Part shown: piece by piece, positions 37,812 through 49,264 of the stretch
How positions within the stretch are numbered: the first letter of the stretch is position 1
Layout: every line of letters begins with the position of its first letter
Source of the DNA: Rhea pennata
Lineage: Eukaryota > Chordata > Aves > Rheiformes > Rheidae
DNA length: 64,000 nucleotides
Assembly: GCF_028389875.1 (NCBI RefSeq)
Contig: NC_084702.1
Location: 38,563,053-38,627,052, forward strand
Reading direction: 5' to 3'
The notes under the pieces: model-generated
Databases searched by the model: none
The model's input: only the letters and a program-made list of their open reading frames with translations
Told to the model about the DNA's origin: nothing
Made by a program: the position numbers and the translations under genes

Positions 37812-38150
37812 AAGCATCTTACAAGTACTTGAGGTGCAGTTATAAAAATAGCAGAGCTAAACTCTTTGCAGCAGTGGTAGGCAACACAACAAGGGGTGAT
37901 GCCCTTATTTTGCAAGCTGGAAAGGTCAGATTGGATGTACAGAAACATTTCTTGCCCAGGAGGGCAGTGCAGCACTGGACCAGGTTATGCAGAGAGGGTA
38001 TGGACGCTCCATCATTGGAGATTATCAAGACAAGGTTTGGTTGATCTGGCCTATTGTTGGCAGTACTTGCACCTCAAAAAGGAGCCTGGAACAGATATGT
38101 CCAGAAGACCCTTCCAACTGGCATTTTTATCATTGTATGGATTCCCTGTG
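37812..38150 (+). mobile_element. CR1 LINE 3' end, plus strand
   Basis: The plus strand encodes a readable C-terminal CR1 ORF2 piece. Gln-Lys-His-Phe-Leu is followed by Ala-Val-Gln-His-Trp-Thr-Arg-Leu and Met-Asp-Ala-Pro-Ser-Leu-Glu at 37940-38020, matching the family pattern Val-Arg-His-Trp-Asn-Arg-Leu...Asp-Ala-Pro-Ser-Leu-Glu. The 3' UTR follows, with agaagacccttccaactggc at 38103-38122 and a degraded terminal region ending near tggattccctgtgg. It is 5'-truncated, as is normal for CR1. The short frames at 37829-38220 are parts of it. Confidence 0.8.
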
Positions 38151-40634
38151 GAAATTGTTATGTGGGTTTTCATGCCCTCTCCACCTCCAGCAAAAGTTTG
38201 AGAGTTTGAAGGTGAAATGATACACATTTTATCTTTTATCATATGTCTGTTCACATGTTAGTAGGCATCAGTTCCAAGAACCTAATGTGCAACTTGAAAT
38301 TTCCTTTTACTCTTTTCCCTGCCACAACTGAGTAGTCTCTCAGTTATGAGCCTTAAAATATATTTTCAGTTCAAGTGTGACTGCATCTATCCAAAACAAA
38401 TAGAATTTTCTTATTTTTTTTTTCATTTTACATTACAAAGTTCTCACTTTTGCTAGTCTTTCATTTTTACATCCTTGGTTTACTCTCCTCTCTGCATACA
38501 ATGAGAAAAAAATGGAGAAATTTAAAATCTTAAATAGAACCTTATTTTCACGTGAGCTAAGATTTTCTCCACTGTCACAAAAGTTGTCTAAATTTTGCTG
38601 AGAGTGGAAATATTTGGAAAAAGTTTAGGCATATAGTGGTAATTGCATTCACTGAAATCAAAACATCAGCTTATTTGGTACATCAAGTGGACCAAAACCA
38701 TAGCCAGGGATGTGGAAACACTTCTCATCCATTCCCAAGATATTCTAAATGGACTTTGTTCTTAGAAAGGCCTGTTTAAATTGCCTGCGGCAAAGTCATT
38801 GCCTTCTGTTAGGTTTTCCAAACAAATACCAAGTATTAACTTTGCCTTATTTATAAGATAAATTTATTATAAGCTACATTGAGGTAAGTCCATTAACACA
38901 AGACCAATATGTAATATCTCCTTCTCAAAAGAAAGGACAACTCATATGATTAACAGGCAACAGATCTCCAGCAGATGAATTATGTTCGTTTTGTAAGATC
39001 ACAGATGAAAACTAGGGGAATGAACAAATAAAAGGCCTGTTAATAATGTGGAACCAGATGGCCTCACAGAGGAACAAGGGAAAAAAAGGCAGTATTTGTT
39101 CGAGGAATGATAGATGAAAAACAGTTTTAAAACAAAATATATTGCCTTATATCAGCAGTAGCACCACATACTGTGACACTGACACATGCAACAAGTATTC
39201 AATATTATACTTACTAAACTGTAACAAATAGAAATGATACACTGACTTGCCCAGCAGAAACTTTTAAAAGCAAACATTTGCTCCATGAAAAGTGTCTTAT
39301 CTTGTTATATAATTATTACTGAATGATCTATTAATCGCTATTTCAAGATCTCTTTAAGCAGAATCAAATTATAATAGGTCAATGCAATTGTGTCTCATTC
39401 CACATTACTTTTACATGTTGGTTTGTTTTAGACTCTTAGTCAATACAGTCATTCAGAATTAGATTCAAAAGTTTTGAATTCTGTTGTCTAAGTATTCCCA
39501 TAAGATTCATTTTAATTAGGAATAACTCAAAGTGCCTTGATAAATTTTTCATTGTAAATAATCTAAGTGCCATAAGTCTAATTGCTGTCAGTTTGATGTA
39601 AGCAAATGAACAACTCCCTAGCTATTCACACATAGATAGTTCAAAGGGATTTTGTCTGATTTAAAGCAGGCCTCAGAAGTAAATTACAAGCTCCATATTG
39701 TGGTCATTCAGAAGTTTCCATTCACAACTTATACTGCAGTAAAATTTACCAGAAGAGTGTATTTATTCCAGTGATAAAACTACAAAAACAACAAAAAATA
39801 TAATCAACATTAATCAACAGATGGTTAGCTATGGCCAGGAGGGAGTGTTTCACTTTCCAAAGTGTGCATCTGTCTGCTTTGCATTCTTCTTTTTGATGGC
39901 TGATGACATACATATATATAAACATCAGTATCTAAACGTCAGAGCAACAGGTTAATGACCTAATACATAGATGATTTTTTAATTATGGCATAATTTTCAG
40001 AACACCATGCCTTACCTGTCTTTCACTTTTCTTGTTCTGCTTTCCATATGAACACTCTTGGATAGTTTTGTCCATTTGAGCACTGTATTATCTGGAGTAA
40101 TATACAGTGCTCTGTAAAATGCACAATAAACCTCACAAGTACAGGATGTTCTGATCACTGATCAGACTTTCATCAGCTTCTGTGGGATTTCAGTCTAAAT
40201 AAATGGCATTAAGCATAACTGTGCTACAAAGTACCTGACAATAACCAAAAGCATGGGGAAGAAAATAGGAATATAGCCTGCATATAGAAATACTTCTCTG
40301 TACTATCCTTCCTGCTACCAGTGGTTTCTTGTTCAGGGCTTAACCAGAAATGGGATCTTTCCATGTGGTAGCGCTCAATGGCTATTTTTTTTCCCCTCTG
40401 CTTTTACAGGCCCTCCTGAATCTCCTAAACTTTAGTACCTGCCATGTGCTGAGTTGAAGAGGTCCACAGCTGCACTCCACATTGCTTCAACAACTCCGTT
40501 TTTGTTTATTTTGCATTTGCAGGCTGCTGGTTTCATTTGACCCTGCTAGTTCCTGCACTGGAAAACACAGAGAATGTTTGATGCCACTCAGTATTTTCTA
40601 ATTGCTTTAGTATTTCCCATCCCTGTATGAGCTA
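38151..40634. other. Unique AT-rich non-coding DNA, possibly conserved in part
   Basis: No gene and no repeat recognised, and no frame above the listing threshold across more than 2.5 kb. The part 39400-39620 is rich in homeodomain-like TAATTA/TAATTG cores and a SOX-like CATTGT, a composition often seen in conserved non-coding elements. That is only a compositional hint. Confidence 0.4.
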
Positions 40635-40701
40635 CGCTGAGGGTTGGACTAGATGATCTCCAGAGGTTCCTTCCAACCTTACCATTCTATGATTCTGTGA
40701 T
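40635..40701 (+). mobile_element. CR1 LINE 3' terminus, plus strand
   Basis: This is the best-preserved CR1 end in the window. It reads gggttggactagatgatctc, then cagaggttccttccaacctt, then attctatgattctgtga, the two terminal octamers that mark the 3' end of CR1 in birds. Only about 67 bases are present, a typical extreme 5' truncation. It lies a few dozen bases from the start of an older LINE in the opposite orientation. Confidence 0.92.
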
Positions 40702-41156
40702 CTACACCTCTCTTTTGAGCTGAAGAATCGTTACGCATTGCCACACAAAATCCACTCTTACTCTTTTATCCATCCTTGTCACTCATTCGCAAAAACTTCT
40801 CCAATTTGATTATATCCTTCCCCCCCCATATGAGGATCAGAATTGCTCATAGTATTTAAACTATTAAATGCCATGGCCTAGCATGCATTTATATTCTGGT
40901 ACAGTGATATTCACTGTTATTTTCCTTGTTGCTTTCCTAATAATTTGTAACCTCACACATGCTTCTTTTTCCAACCTGCTAACCACAAAGCTGACATTTT
41001 CATGGAAATATTTAACTGCAAAATGTCAAGCAGAGTGAAATATGTGAAATAAAAACCGTTTTTCATATACACCAGTTTACATTTACCTTCACTGAATTTC
41101 ATCTCCCATTTAAATACCTAGTCATTCTGGTCCCTCATATTTACTACCGTCAATAA

Positions 41157-41250
41157 CTTAGTGCCATCAGCAAATCTATGAAATTACTTTTCACTTCTTT
41201 TCACATATATGTTGAGAAGCACAGATCCCAGTACATGTCCCCATGGGACT
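41157..41250 (-). pseudogene. Reverse-transcriptase core of the CR1/L3-like LINE (broken)
   Basis: At 41157-41177 the complement encodes Arg-Phe-Ala-Asp-Gly-Thr-Lys, the Phe-Ala-Asp-Asp-Thr-Lys catalytic box of CR1-type RT with the second aspartate changed to glycine. At 41221-41250 the complement of acagatcccagtacatgtcc corresponds to the Gln-Gly-Ser-Val-Leu-Gly-Pro-Val-Leu-Phe-Asn-Ile block, but with a frameshift. Catalytic loss plus frameshift mean no activity. A T23 run just to the right (41307-41329) further disrupts the frame. Confidence 0.7.
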
Positions 41251-42061
41251 TCCTTCCACAGTGAAAACTGACTGTGAAAATCACTTTCTCTTTCCCATGT
41301 TTTAACTTTTTTTTTTTTTTTTTTTTTTTAATCAGTGCAGGAACCTTCCTCTGAATTAGCAGTACTGTTTCCTTGAGAACTTTTGGTAACAGAGATACTG
41401 TCAAATATCCACTCATTATTTTAAAAAATTTTTTACTACAGCTTCTATTAATTTGCCCAGGATAGATTTATTGGTCTATACTTGCCTGTACTCTTCCCTT
41501 GACCTCTCTGAATGGTGAAGTATGTGTAACTTCACAATCTTAAAACCTATCAAGATAGTTTTAAACAAGGAATTTCACAACATAATTACCATTTTGACTA
41601 TTTCATTCTTGACTTCCATTAAAAGTCTCGAGTGAATGCCATCTGGTCTTCATATTTTCCTCATTTTGTTACCACTTTATAATGACACTGCTGATGCATT
41701 CCTCATAAAGGATAATTCCTGTGCAGGAATCTCCCAAAACCTTTCTATAGTGAAAGCAGAAGTAAAAGATTAAAATCATTTTATTGGTATAGCTTCTTCT
41801 AAGTGCTTCTGTTTTCTTTTGACATTACAGATGCTCTGCTAGACTTCCTGCTGCTATTTTAGAAACAAGATTTCTTTACTTTACTTTGGTTTGTCTTGCT
41901 GTGCGTTTTTTTTTTTTTTTTTTTTCTATTTAACCTTTAAAAGTTTACAGTCCTCTCAATTTTCTTCATAAAACTTCAACTTTGTGAAGGATACCTTCCT
42001 GTTTTCAGCAGTGTGTGCTACCCTGCTGCTCACATCCCCGCTGGCTTCCTTTTGCCCTTTC

Positions 42062-42367
42062 TTAAGTCTTCCTTGCTAAGCACAGCATATTTGCTCTGTG
42101 TTTCCAGTACAGTGTCTTAAACAGTCGCCATGCCAGCTGCCATGACTTAACTCTACTAGTGATTATTTCCAGTTTCTTCCTTGCAGGAGTCCTTATTGTT
42201 ATGAATTCCCCTTTCTGAAGTTGAGCACAAGCGTGATTTCTTGGCTTCTGCAGTCCTGCAAGGATGTTGAATCTAGATAGAAGCTCTTCGGTCAAAATAT
42301 TTTGAACCAGGCCCTCTATTATACAAAATGTAGATTTTGCTTCTCTCATGAGATCTGCAACTATCAT
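42062..42367 (-). pseudogene. Endonuclease-RT linker of the CR1/L3-like LINE, still open for 101 codons
   Basis: This minus-strand frame is open across 101 codons and matches the family well from memory. Arg-Phe-Asn-Ile-Leu-Ala-Gly near residue 32 corresponds to Asn-Phe-Asn-Ile-Leu-Val-Gly, Gln-Lys-Gly-Glu-Phe to Arg-Arg-Gly-Asn-Tyr, and Val-Lys-Ser-Trp-Gln-Leu-Ala-Trp-Arg-Leu-Phe-Lys near residues 73-84 to Val-Lys-Ser-Leu-Gln-Ala-Ala-Trp-Lys-Leu-Phe-Lys. It lies 5' of the RT and 3' of the endonuclease in the element. An uninterrupted frame this long in such an old copy is probably luck, because flanking regions are full of stops. Confidence 0.7.
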
Positions 42368-42929
42368 CTAACCTATGCTAACTAATAATTTAGTCTCAGC
42401 AGCCCTCCAAGAAAACTTGTGTTTCTTTACTGTACCTTATTTAAATGTCACTCTGTTCAGTCTTATTTTTTCTATAGGATCAGTTTTGTCCGTCACTCAT
42501 TCCTATAGTTTCACCCTGGTAGGTGTGGAATCTCAAACCACATGTTCTTCTGCACCTACTGTCTTTAGCCACTCGTTCGTTAGACTCACTTGTGACCTTG
42601 ATTTAAATGTCGTCCCTTCTTGATTTAAATGTCATCCGGTATTTCTGAAGTTGCCTTGGTTCCTGTTGGAGCTGAACCTTTTCCCTACACTATTTTTGCA
42701 ATTACATATCAAAATGTTTCTTCTCAACTGCTCAGTAACTCAGGGAAAGTCACTATAGAGGCCCAGGTCTTCTGTGCCAATGCTGCCGAACTGCTGCTTT
42801 AGACACTTAGTTATGTAAATAACTCATAAACCAACACAAGAAAATGGTACTTAAAATTAGCCATCATAAACTGACCTTTCCCTCCCAGCCACTCCATAAT
42901 TCAGAGTACATTATGAAAGAGATTGAGGC

Positions 42930-43335
42930 TTCCTTCCTACCATCCTAAATTTTGCCTCCAGAAGTTCTTAGCTCCAGTTCTCCTGCCACAGGCTCCTGGA
43001 GATCAAATAGTGACAGGCTTCTCTGCAGGGCTCACCGGCAGACTGTCCCAACCCCTGATGATACGTCCTACCTCACACTTGCAGTCAGCGGGCACGTGCC
43101 CACACAGCTGTCTCCGGATGAGCTTTGGTGTGCCTTCAGGAGCAAATGTTCAGATGTTGCAGCAGGAACGCAGCTGGCCTCCCACCTTCCCCAGGCAATG
43201 CACCAGGACCAGGATGGGTCTTGCACGCAGGCTTTATTTCCAGTGTCATTGGAGAGCTTTGTCACAGACCTTGTGTGCATCCTCATCAGAGACCCAATTA
43301 CGTCCCTCGAGGTTACACATCACGTGAGACTTGCA
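42930..43335 (-). pseudogene. Probable ORF1 (esterase-type) remnant of the CR1/L3-like LINE
   Basis: This is a GC-rich block at the 5' end of the LINE. The plus strand shows ccatcctaaattttgcctcc at 42941-42960 and cctcatcagagacccaatta at 43280-43300. Both resemble complements of the ORF1 region of CR1/L3-like elements that encodes a GDSL/SGNH-type esterase (pattern Val-Gly-Thr-Asn-Asp...Leu-Glu-Ala-Lys-Phe). Overlapping frames above 100 codons exist on the plus strand (42923-43478), but they are antisense to the element and I regard them as incidental. The match is weaker than in the RT part. Confidence 0.45.
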
Positions 43336-44848
43336 GCAACTGTCTAAATCAGGAGGGAGACACTTTTATAGCAAAACAGTCGTTACGGTCTTCTCCAGAT
43401 TTTCAAAGTCACACTCATCTACCTTTTTCCTCCATTTTACAAAACAAGTATTTCAACATATCTCTGTTTTTCTCATGAATCAAAAGAAACTGAGAACAGT
43501 CTTCATGCATAAAGAAATACAAGCGCTGAAAGCATGTCCTGTGGACAAGTCCAGAATTGTGTCAGATTTTTTCTTTTTGCACACTTGACCATTTTAAGCA
43601 TATTGGTTTCTTAAGATACATTTTCACATGCCATATAATGTAACAGTGCCACTTCATGCTATAGCCACTTCTGCAGGCACTCTCTATAAAAGTCACCTTC
43701 ATAAACCTTCCAAAGGACACTGGTGCTTAAAATCAGTCATCATAAAATCACCTTAGTCAGAAAGTTCTGCTGGTTTTGTCAAAGTGTTTTAACCTAAGAT
43801 TATGGGAAAACTATGGAGATTCTCTGGTTGAATTTGGTGGTAACAATGTACAAAATAGTTAGTTTAATTGTCTCCTCTGATTTTAAACTTTATGAAAAAT
43901 ATTTCAGTGCCAATTATTTGACAATAGTTTCTCAAATCCCAGTAGTTTTATTTTCCTATGTCATCTCAGCAGAGTACCTGCATATAGAGTCATCAGCTGA
44001 ATCTAAATCACAATATTCAGCTGCAGTCTGATTTAAATCTACAAAAATCAAGAAACATGGATTTACTCAATGTCAAGTGAGAGAAGAATCCAATATTGCG
44101 TGTGTGCTGAAATTTCCATTCTCCAGCACACAAACCCTCAGCTAATGCAGAGCTGCAACCAGCAGCGTGTGGATGGTAAGAAGAACGATTTGAAATGTCC
44201 TCTTACAACTACATTTACGTCTCTTAAATTAGGCTTACGTGCTCTTATATGTTTATTATTTTTGCATCACGTACCTAGCGTAAAATCTCTCCTGGCACCA
44301 GGTCACTATTGATCATATCTACTGCATTTCTCTGAAGAAAATTGTGCGTGGAATTTCAGGTGGTTTTTGTACAGTAAAAATATCACGCAGAAGCTGATCT
44401 AGAACTGGGTTAGCATAGCAGAAAAGTATTCGCAAATAGTAATGCATTATTTCACTAGATTTTTCTTGGGCTATTTTCAAATATGAGATGAATGCACTTC
44501 TGTGAACAAACAGAAGAGCTTTTCCAAATATTATTATTAGATAATCCTGGAAGTGCTCAAGTTATCATTCTGGATTTTTCTTCCTGTTTCTATAATATTG
44601 CCCTGTCATAAAACAACCATGAATATTAGTCTGAATTTGAAAGAGTAAGCTCCTCAATTTTAAAACACAAGTTATCCAAAGAGGGAGCATGCACAACCAT
44701 GCAAGTTGCATGACTGAACACACAATTCTAATGACATAGAAATGAGAAGTCATAGTGACAAGACAACCGTAACTTAAAATGTGTGGGAACAAACCACAGC
44801 TATCAACCTTTAACATATACAAGGATTTAATTTATCCATAGCATCAAG
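43336..44848. other. Unique AT-rich non-coding DNA
   Basis: No gene or named repeat. Frames at 43331-43588, 43813-44031 and 44070-44312 are short and unrecognised. Confidence 0.5.
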
Positions 44849-45037
44849 AAAAAAATAAAATAAATTAAATAAAATAAAATAGGATATGATTCCAGGTATT
44901 GCAGGTTTTGCTGAAATGGGAGGGGTTGAGGGAGGGATAACATTCATTTAATTATTATATTAATATAATAATATTATATTAATATAATTATTATAATTAT
45001 TATATTTAATATAATAATATTAAATATTATTATTATA
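44849..45037. repeat. (AAAAT)n tract and AT-only quasi-palindrome
   Basis: Imperfect AAAAT units run over about 44849-44881. After a short unique spacer, 44943-45037 is almost purely A and T, made of interleaved ATTAATATAAT and TAATATTA units that are nearly self-complementary. It could extrude a cruciform and is a likely site of replication slippage. Confidence 0.8.
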
Positions 45038-45203
45038 CAACTTTCTGACAAATTGTAAAAGCTGTTTATGGGTTTAGAATCACAAGCAAAGGCAGTGCTA
45101 AGGTCTTTCTCAAAAAAATTTCAGCAATGTGAGGATCTTGCAGTAACGGGACTTAGGGCACTTACTCGGCTGAGCTGTCATTTCACTCATCAGTAGGTAA
45201 TGG

Positions 45204-45237
45204 CGCACGCGCACACAAACACACACACACACGCACA
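45204..45237. repeat. (CA)n microsatellite
   Basis: Alternating purine-pyrimidine, beginning gcgcacgcgcacac and continuing as CA repeats with two imperfections. Such sequence can adopt Z-DNA and is often polymorphic in length. Confidence 0.9.
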
Positions 45238-45726
45238 AGTTAGTGCATTAGAGCAGAGCAATACGTAATTAAAACATCTGCCTGTTATGAGGCTACACTA
45301 CAGATAAAAAGATTTTTTCATTTTTTCTTGAAAGACCATTCCCCTGTTAGTGTGCCCTTCACTGACAGGTTCCACAGAGCAGCGGAAATGGAGCAAAACC
45401 TAGTCAGCGGTATAAACCAGCCACACGTGGCCAGATTCAGGACGAATACATTCAGTGAACCTGGAATCCCAGGCTTTACTTTTCCCTTACAATTACACAC
45501 AAGCCAATGGACTAAGAAAAAAGGAAAATATATATTTTTATTCAAAACAGCTCTAGCATTGAAATGTTCAACAACGTGATAACAAAACACTCCAGCAGAT
45601 GCATAACAATGACTGTTCTTAACCGTAAACGCTAAATGGCTGTAATGAACAATCTCTTATCCTGCAGGTTCTCATCGCTTGTGAGCAAAATAATACTATT
45701 TTATGGTCTTGCCAGGATGCAATGAC

Positions 45727-45727
<1 letters not shown>

Positions 45728-45769
<42 letters not shown>
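45728..45769. repeat. A42 homopolymer followed by AAC-rich tract
   Basis: Forty-two uninterrupted adenines, the longest homopolymer in the window. They are followed to about 45830 by A/C-rich sequence built from aacc and aaac units. No readable retrocopy precedes it, so I cannot say whether it began as a poly(A) tail. The length as assembled should be treated with caution. Confidence 0.9.
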
Positions 45770-45770
<1 letters not shown>

Positions 45771-45830
45771 GAAACAACCAAAAGACCCAACAAACCAAAC
45801 CAAACAAGAAACTCTAACACAAAACCTAAC

Positions 45831-48800
45831 CTCCCAAACCAGCTCCTGAATAAAGTGAGCCATTTGATAACAGGTTGGTGTGTAATTTGGGAAACTGCCA
45901 TTATTAGACTACATTCTTTTCATTCTTAAACATCCAATTCTTCACTTGGTAAAAGTTAGTGAAAGTAAAAAATCTATCCCATTATATATTTAGATTTCTT
46001 CATGTGGATATTAAAATAAACTATGTTCTGAAATTAAGAGTTAAAATACCTTCTCTAGTTTTCCATACATATATGCCTGTATAAATATACTTCATCATTT
46101 TACAAATTACAATATTTATATTAAAGCTTTTGGTCTGCAAATCATTACAGCTTAACATGGACAAACAACTTCTGTGTTTTGGTTCTGTCTGTAAAACATT
46201 TCTGGAGATAATGAAAGCCAGCCAAAATGAGTAACTGCAAATAATATAAACAACACATTTATTTAGAAAAATAAACTGAAAATGCTGTTCGTCTGTTACA
46301 TTTCTCCATGAAGTATAGATAAATGGCTAGAAAACTTTTATGTCAAATACATATTACAAATGACTTATTTTCTTTAACCGTAACAGGGAGGATAATGCCA
46401 ATGTTCAAATAGGAACATTTTAGATGTATAATTCGATAGTTTAAATTTCTTGGCTGCTAATATGATAAAAAATGGATGCTGTTAAAAAAATATTATATCC
46501 CTTTTTGAAATCCACCTTATCATGTTGACGCTTTTTCATATATATACATATATATAGATGCATGTATATGTATATATATATACACATTTAAACCTAAGAA
46601 AGAACCATAATCCTTTCAGTGGACGGATCACCACTGCAAAAGAGACAGCAATTCTTTTCTTCAGTTCTTACTTTTCAATTCCTTTTGGAGCCCCTGCGAA
46701 ATAATGCTTGTTGCGGTTAAAAGTCTCCCGGGGCCATCTGTGCAAATGGTGGCACACATCATTACCCTGAATGGAAGTGACAGTGCAAATACGAGAAGTG
46801 CATTGAGACGCAATCTGTAACAGCTGAACTTCTTCAGATCTGGGTGGAGGACAGGAGATGGCATCCTTTGAAGCAATTTAACATCACCGGTGCCCTGTTC
46901 CTGTATGGCTTTGAATATATACAAGGGATGGCAGAGGTCTTCTTTCCCCACAGACAGCAACATTCCTTCGTTACAGTAAATGCATTAGTTTCCTGCTATC
47001 GCCTAAGTGCTTCATTTTTCCTTTTGGCTACATATTGAAATATTTTTTGGATGCTGGCTGGACCCCATGAAAAACTCACTGTTTGTTACTCCGGTTGCTC
47101 AGTGCAGAACCCGAGTGTCAGGCTAGGAAAGAGCAGTTTCTGTAAGGGGGCAAGACATCTGGTCCCCTTGATTCTTCGTTCTGACTGAACGGGATTTAAG
47201 GCTGTGGCTTTTGCCAGGACTCAGCTCGTAGCTGTCAGATCTGAGACAGATGACTCAGTGCTGATTCCACGCATGATCACTTGTGCTCTGATGCCAAGGG
47301 CTTCTCCGTGCACCAAGAAGGGTCAGGTTCCCGGCTGCTTTCAGATCTGGCCTGCAAGAAGTCACAATGACGAATCTGATATGCAAGAAATTAACTGATG
47401 TGCCTCCAGATATAGAGATTCCTTCAAGCCTGAAGGTGCTGTTGAACAGAAAAGAAAACAAGGACAAAGTTATGAAGATGTTACTTTAAGTAGACAAAGT
47501 CAATGGCAAACAAACCAGATTTTTGCACAATCATCCCATGTTTCCCTTAAATAAGAATTCTGAGAACTGCAAAAGCTTAAAACTTGAACTTTTGCAGTGC
47601 TACTTCATTAATGATACAGGCCTTAGTTCTCTGCTGGGGCAAATGAGTTTAACTTCACTGATATCCTTCAGATCACGTTAGATTACACCACCTGAGGAAC
47701 TGACCATCAATACTTTACATCCCAGAGTAATGGGGGTCTTGAAAGGGATGAATCGTTGTATGATTACCATCATGAATCTACTGAATGCAACAGTTTGGTT
47801 CAGCAATCTACCTTAGTGCATAAGATGAAAAAAGAGTTCCTGAGATCTTTACTGACAAAGAGCAAAATGTTAAGCGTTGAGAAAGCTTCTAAAAATTCAA
47901 GTCTAATTTATCCTGGAAACCTGGATGCTAACCCCTATCCAGGGGTTTCTTGTGTGACAGATATGTTTCCTAATCACTATAACACTATATTATATTTGAT
48001 TTAGGTCTTCTGTATTCCCTCTTGTGAAACTGTTTTAATTTGTATAACACACTAAAGTAGTCCTTAAGACAGCAAAAGAGAATAATGCTCCAATCCAGTG
48101 CTGAGGTTCACTGACTCACTGAATTTACTCACCCTATTTATTAGACAAAATAAAACAGCATCAAAAGGAGAGGCCTTGGATTACTCACTCACCTCATAGT
48201 AGGTAGGGTGCTAATTTAGGTTAAATAATTAGATTCAGATTTCCTGAGAAAAAGAGTTAGACTTTCCTCTTTTAGTGTAGATGACTTAGAGCCATTTACT
48301 GCAAGGGGGGAAGAAAATTACTTCTTCGCCATTAGCTTTATGAATCTAGGCCTTCATATGTACTTTTTGTTATTTCATATTGCCTGGGATGTTTCACTTT
48401 AATAAAACAGTAAAGGAGAAGGGCAGATTTCACTTTGATACGGGAAAAAAGGAGATCTGAAGCTGGTATGTTGAGAACTTTCTTTTATTTTTTTCCCCAC
48501 AACTAATATAAAATACCAATTATTCACAAAAATAATTACTATTCAAGATTGTAACAGTGGCCCAATGTAGCCCAGCACAGTATAAGAAGTTTATGATAAA
48601 ATTGGCCAGGAGGGAAAATTTCTTCCTAATCAGACTGTTTAGGGTTTGGCTTGCATCATTAATCAAAAAGATGAGTATCCTATACATTCTGCTAGCTGCA
48701 TATTTTTTTTAACTGAGAACAGTTTTCATATCACTAGAAACACACAACCCTTTTCAGTTGTCACAGTCTCTGGCTTCAATTACATCTTGGGCTAATGATT

Positions 48801-49264
48801 CGTGCATGTTAATACCTCATAAAAATCACAGAAAATGATGGTGCTGCCCTTGAATTCATCTTACAGCTCATGAAACAGGAGAGCTATTGTACAACAAACG
48901 TGTATATATATATATATATATAATATATAAGTAATAATAATAATCAAATGAGATAAGCAGGATTCATTCTCTTTCAGGAAACAGTTGCCTCAAACTTACT
49001 CAGAACAATACTGAATACCTGTAGGCATGAAAAATAGTAATTTTTTCTTTTTATCGGGGCTGCAATTTATAAACATACTCAATTTCATGCACATAAAACC
49101 CATAAATGGTATACCAGCTATACCTGTACTCCTCTAGCATCTAATTCAAACATCAGCCTACGCAATATGATTCATTCCCCTTCCTAAAGCTGTATGACAT
49201 CCACCTGAATTTTTGCACCAAAGAAGAAAAGCCTGTCTTTTATTTCTTAATGATATCTCTACTA
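45831..49264. other. Mostly unique non-coding DNA with AT dinucleotide repeats
   Basis: No gene is supported. It contains an imperfect, nearly palindromic TA/TACA repeat at about 46538-46588 and a (TA)10 run at 48903-48922 followed by TAA units. The part 46690-47440 has a more balanced composition and several short frames on both strands, but no motif or splice pattern I recognise. Confidence 0.5.

Larger units (their letters stand above)
40738..43335 (-). mobile_element. Ancient CR1/L3-like LINE, near 2.6 kb, minus strand
   Basis: The whole interval reads on the minus strand as one old CR1-superfamily LINE in the correct order. From right (5') to left (3') it has a probable ORF1 esterase region (42930-43335), a poorly readable part (42400-42900), the endonuclease-to-RT linker (42062-42367), the upstream RT region (41451-41490, complement of Asn-Tyr-Arg-Pro-Val-Ser-Leu), the RT core (41157-41250) and the C-terminal region (40740-41070). 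Homopolymer T tracts at 41307-41329 and 41906-41925 interrupt it. Stops and frameshifts throughout show it is inactive. I compare it with the long CR1/L3-like repeats remembered from turtle and crocodilian genomes. It is far longer than the usual truncated bird CR1 copy. Confidence 0.72.

Noticed and set aside
37601..37975. 124-codon minus-strand frame
   Set aside because: It is mostly the complement of the polypurine tract, giving Ser/Phe/Leu low complexity, with CR1 sequence at the end.
42923..43478. Three overlapping plus-strand frames above 110 codons
   Set aside because: They are antisense to the CR1/L3-like LINE, and different frames share the same GC-rich DNA. No domain is visible.
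45619..45901. Minus-strand frames with poly-Phe
   Set aside because: They are produced by translating the A42 homopolymer in reverse.
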